Origin: JAKRSE01 sp943369295
GTDB taxonomy: Bacteria; Armatimonadota; Fimbriimonadia; Fimbriimonadales; Fimbriimonadaceae
Assembly (NCBI GenBank): GCA_943369295.1
Contig: CALRMU020000001.1
Coordinates: 310,001 to 374,000, forward strand
DNA length: 64,000 nucleotides
Reading direction: 5' to 3'
Shown: positions 61,791 to 64,000 of the stretch, in pieces
Layout of the letters: each line of letters starts with the position of its first letter
How positions within the stretch are numbered: the stretch's first letter is position 1
Translations under genes and position numbers: made by a program
Notes under the pieces: generated by a model
What the model was told of the DNA's origin: nothing
Seen by the model: the letters and a program-made list of their open reading frames with translations, nothing else
The model's database searches: none

Positions 61791-61815
61791 CTGAAAGGTT
61801 ATCTTCTGAAGTTTT

Positions 61816-62073
61816 TTAGGCCGTGGTGGCTTCTTCGGTCGCTTCGGCCACGGGGGCTTCGACGACAGCTTCAACGGGAGCTTCTTCAGTTTTCTTCGCC
61901 TTCTTGGGGGCGGCGGCCTTCTTGGGCTTTTCTTCCACTGCCTTCACGACCTTCTTGGCCTTGGGGGCAGATTTGCCAGCCTTCTTATCGGCGATCGCAA
62001 GCTTGATCAGCTCCTTGATCCGCTGCTCTTTGCGGTGTCGGCGCTGTCGAAGTTCCTTGTTCTTAACTCTCAT
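61816..62073 (-). CDS. Basic Lys/Ala-rich small protein
   Basis: 85 aa. The N-terminal half is very basic (VKNKELRQRRHRKEQRIKEL), the middle is Lys/Ala/Pro repetitive (PKKAKK type) and the C-terminus is acidic (VEAPVAEATEEATTA). DUF6800-like small proteins have a similar basic head. Role unknown, perhaps RNA or DNA binding. It lies 36 bp downstream of the heptose kinase gene and has its own terminator. Confidence 0.75.
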   Translation of the reverse strand: MRVKNKELRQRRHRKEQRIKELIKLAIADKKAGKSAPKAKKVVKAVEEKPKKAAAPKKAKKTEEAPVEAVVEAPVAEATEEATTA

Positions 62074-62109
62074 GTGGTCCCACGCGAATGAATCGTGAAA
62101 TGTACCTTT

Positions 62110-63078
62110 TTAGGCACCCAGCCCCAGGGCCCGAATTTCTTGAAGCTCTTGAGGGGTGGGAGCCACGACGCCGGCATGGCGGACGACTCTTGATGATGCT
62201 TCGACGGCGAGTTTAAAGACGCTAGGTTCAAAACCAACCGCCGCACAGCCCAAACTGGCACAGGCAATGACCGTATCTCCGGCACCGGCGACATCGCTGA
62301 CTTCGACTTTCGGGGCAGAAACCTGGCAGCCTCCGCCGGGCCAGGCGGCAGAAAGTCCCTGGTCACCCATGGTGGCAAGCACCGATTTGAGCCCGTGCTT
62401 CTCAATGGCGCTGGCTGCCAGCTGCTGAGCTTCTTCAAGATTTTTGGGGTCCTTCTTCATCAAACCCTTGATCTCGACCCGGTTTAGGCTCATGAGATCA
62501 ACACCCTTGTAGCGGGGGGCAGATTCTGGCTTGGCGTTGACAGAGGTGAAAAGTCCGAGGTCCAGGGCCGCCTTGATGACCCGCTCGGTTAAGACGCCTT
62601 TGATGTAGTCAGAGAAGAGAATGGCCTGGGCGCCTTCTGCTGCCTTGCGCAGGGCAGCGATGAGGGCATCCTCAACAGCTTCTGAAGGTGGGGAAGTGAT
62701 CTCATGATCGATTCTCATCACCTGATGCGTGGCACCGGCGATGATTCTCGTCTTGCGAGTTGTGGGCCGGTCAGGATCTGGCACCAAGTAGGGCTCGATT
62801 CCAGAGCCCTCAAGCAGTGCAATTTTCAGCTTTTCGCCTGCCGTGTCGTCCCCGACTAATCCGACAACCCTGACCTTTGCTCCCAGGACGGCAGCGTTGA
62901 GGGCCACGTTGGCGGCTCCACCCGGCACGGCTCTGTCTCTTTCTCTCAAGAGCACCATAACAGGCGCCTCCGGACTGATTCTCGTGGCTGCCCCGTGGAT
63001 GTATTCATCCAGCATCAGGTCTCCGACCACCACAACGGTGAGTTCGGAAATGCGGTCTAGAACGTGAGCGAGGGTCAT
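62110..63078 (-). CDS. PfkB-family heptose-7-phosphate kinase (HldE N-terminal type)
   Basis: 322 aa. RfaE1-type start VVGDLMLDEYIHGAATRISP near 17-36, PGGAANVALN near 52-61 and the catalytic GAGD at 265-268 with base Asp268. It contains only the kinase domain of HldE, not the C-terminal nucleotidyltransferase, so it corresponds to HldA. It should phosphorylate D-glycero-D-manno-heptose-7-phosphate for LPS-type heptose. It overlaps lgt by 4 bp. Confidence 0.9.
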   Translation of the reverse strand: MTLAHVLDRISELTVVVVGDLMLDEYIHGAATRISPEAPVMVLLRERDRAVPGGAANVALNAAVLGAKVRVVGLVGDDTAGEKLKIALLEGSGIEPYLVPDPDRPTTRKTRIIAGATHQVMRIDHEITSPPSEAVEDALIAALRKAAEGAQAILFSDYIKGVLTERVIKAALDLGLFTSVNAKPESAPRYKGVDLMSLNRVEIKGLMKKDPKNLEEAQQLAASAIEKHGLKSVLATMGDQGLSAAWPGGGCQVSAPKVEVSDVAGAGDTVIACASLGCAAVGFEPSVFKLAVEASSRVVRHAGVVAPTPQELQEIRALGLGA

Positions 63079-63878
63079 GCCTGGGTGGGTCCTCCCGATG
63101 AATCATCGGAAGATGAGGCCCTGAGCCTGAGGATCACGACGACAATGCTCCCTGCGATGAGGAGAGTGGACATCCACTGGGCCTTGGTAAGGGGCGTGCT
63201 GCCTAGAAGGTCAGGCAGGTAGGTCCCCGTCGCCTGATCGAAAGGTCCGGCTCGCCAGAACTCGAAAATGAACCGGCTGACAGCGTAGCCAATAACCCCC
63301 ATCATAAAGCCGACACCTGGCTTTAGCTGCTTTCGTTCAATCAGAAGCAGGACTCCAGCGATGACTAAGCAGAGCAGGGTATCCAAACCTTGAGCAGGCA
63401 GAAATGTTCCTGTATGCCCTTCAACATGCACACAGACTCCGCCGGTGCAGGGGTAGCCAAAACAGCAGCCATTCAGAAGGCAGCCGACGCGCCCGATGGC
63501 ATGAGCCACTAGGCAAGGCACCGCAATCATATCCAGCATGGGCCAGACCGGAATCTTTTTGATCCTCACGTAGATCAGCAGGCCGATGATGCTGAAGATC
63601 ACCCCACCAAATGAAGTGAGGCCATTGAATTGAATAGAAAAAATTCGGTCAGGGCGGCCAGCGAACTCATCCCAATGAGTCGCCATATAGACTCCCCTCG
63701 CTCCGAGAATGCCTGGAATGATCATCCAGAGAAGCCCATCCCAGACAACTTCCGGCTTGAGCCCGAATTTCTCTGTGCGCTTTGCAGCCCAGAAGGCCGC
63801 AATGGCCACTCCGATCATCAGGAGGACGCCATAGCTTCGGACCGGGAAATTTCCGATCTGGAAGAGAATCGGGTGCAT
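63075..63878 (-). CDS. lgt: Prolipoprotein diacylglyceryl transferase
   Basis: 267 aa, seven membrane segments. The Lgt signature HAIGRVGCLLNGCCFG near 136-151 and the RSYGVL start motif are present. It attaches diacylglycerol to the lipobox cysteine of lipoproteins, for example the small lipoprotein at 53736. It is upstream of, and overlaps, the heptose kinase gene. The 63879-64000 tail shows no recognisable gene. Confidence 0.96.
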   Translation of the reverse strand: MHPILFQIGNFPVRSYGVLLMIGVAIAAFWAAKRTEKFGLKPEVVWDGLLWMIIPGILGARGVYMATHWDEFAGRPDRIFSIQFNGLTSFGGVIFSIIGLLIYVRIKKIPVWPMLDMIAVPCLVAHAIGRVGCLLNGCCFGYPCTGGVCVHVEGHTGTFLPAQGLDTLLCLVIAGVLLLIERKQLKPGVGFMMGVIGYAVSRFIFEFWRAGPFDQATGTYLPDLLGSTPLTKAQWMSTLLIAGSIVVVILRLRASSSDDSSGGPTQA

Positions 63879-64000
63879 ATCTTGTCACCCCAGTTTAGCC
63901 GGATTGGTTCCGTAGGACATGAAGCGGCATGGGCAAGCCTTGTAGGACAAGCCATCTTCCTCGTCTCAATTTCGATCCATTCGATCAATGAACCGGTCAA

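Noticed and set aside
1..64000. CRISPR array, prophage or insertion sequence
   Set aside because: No regularly spaced repeats, phage structural genes or transposase motifs seen; the repeats found are few and palindromic.

Overview
The window looks like chromosomal DNA from a member of the Armatimonadota, probably a Fimbriimonas-like lineage. This is an inference. The main clue is a type II prepilin-like protein (54014-54850) with the FTLIELLVVIAIIAILAAIL head and the AADYDDYFP motif common in that phylum. A BatA/DUF58/MoxR operon next to a gliding-type ABC exporter and a lysine/alanine-rich 85-residue protein fit this as well. The DNA is moderately GC-rich and densely packed with 1-8 bp gene overlaps. 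The exception is a visibly AT-richer restriction-modification island at 16.9-19.1 kb.

Layout. 1-9.66 kb (minus): an eight-gene operon with a secreted/membrane protein, ABC-2 exporter (permease, ATPase, permease), coiled-coil membrane protein, MoxR ATPase, DUF58 protein and a BatA-type VWA protein cut by the window edge. 9.8-16.8 kb: accessory enzymes (two alpha/beta hydrolases, a divergent AraC regulator/NmrA-type oxidoreductase pair, two overlapping zinc-type dehydrogenases, an SRPBCC protein). 17-19.1 kb: a Cfr10I/Bse634I-like restriction endonuclease convergent with its C5-cytosine methyltransferase. 19.3-20.6 kb: ECF sigma factor and membrane anti-sigma protein. 21.2-26.8 kb: complete mrpABCDEFG Na+/H+ antiporter operon. 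27.0-31.6 kb: complete 4-hydroxyproline catabolic operon (epimerase, D-hydroxyproline oxidase, deaminase, 2-oxoglutarate semialdehyde dehydrogenase). 31.7-36 kb: SDR, rhodanese, Rieske oxygenase, tandem repeat block, purM; then tRNA-Lys. 36.2-37.8 kb: secreted repeat protein.

38.7-44.3 kb (plus): the distal spc ribosomal block rpsN-rpsH-rplF-rplR-rpsE-rpmD-rplO-secY-adk-map, starting abruptly at a zinc-ligand-less S14 and ending at map. 44.4-47.5 kb: sulfatase-superfamily membrane protein with a small membrane partner, then malate dehydrogenase. 47.9-59.2 kb: an arabinan/arabinoxylan utilisation locus (two GH51 arabinofuranosidases, a GH43 arabinanase-like enzyme, a sugar ABC importer lacking its own ATPase, an ArsR-type regulator with a large C-terminal domain, L-arabinose isomerase). 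59.2-63.9 kb (minus): lgt, heptose kinase, an 85-aa basic protein, a membrane cyclase-like protein and lipB.

The most distinctive non-genic features are a 47-bp perfect palindrome at 32441-32487, a tandemly duplicated 262-bp unit at 34.4-34.9 kb carrying terminator-like hairpins, and small palindromic repeat families shared between the gene-poor gaps at 20.8-21.1, 34.3-34.9, 38.0-38.3 and 47.6-47.8 kb.
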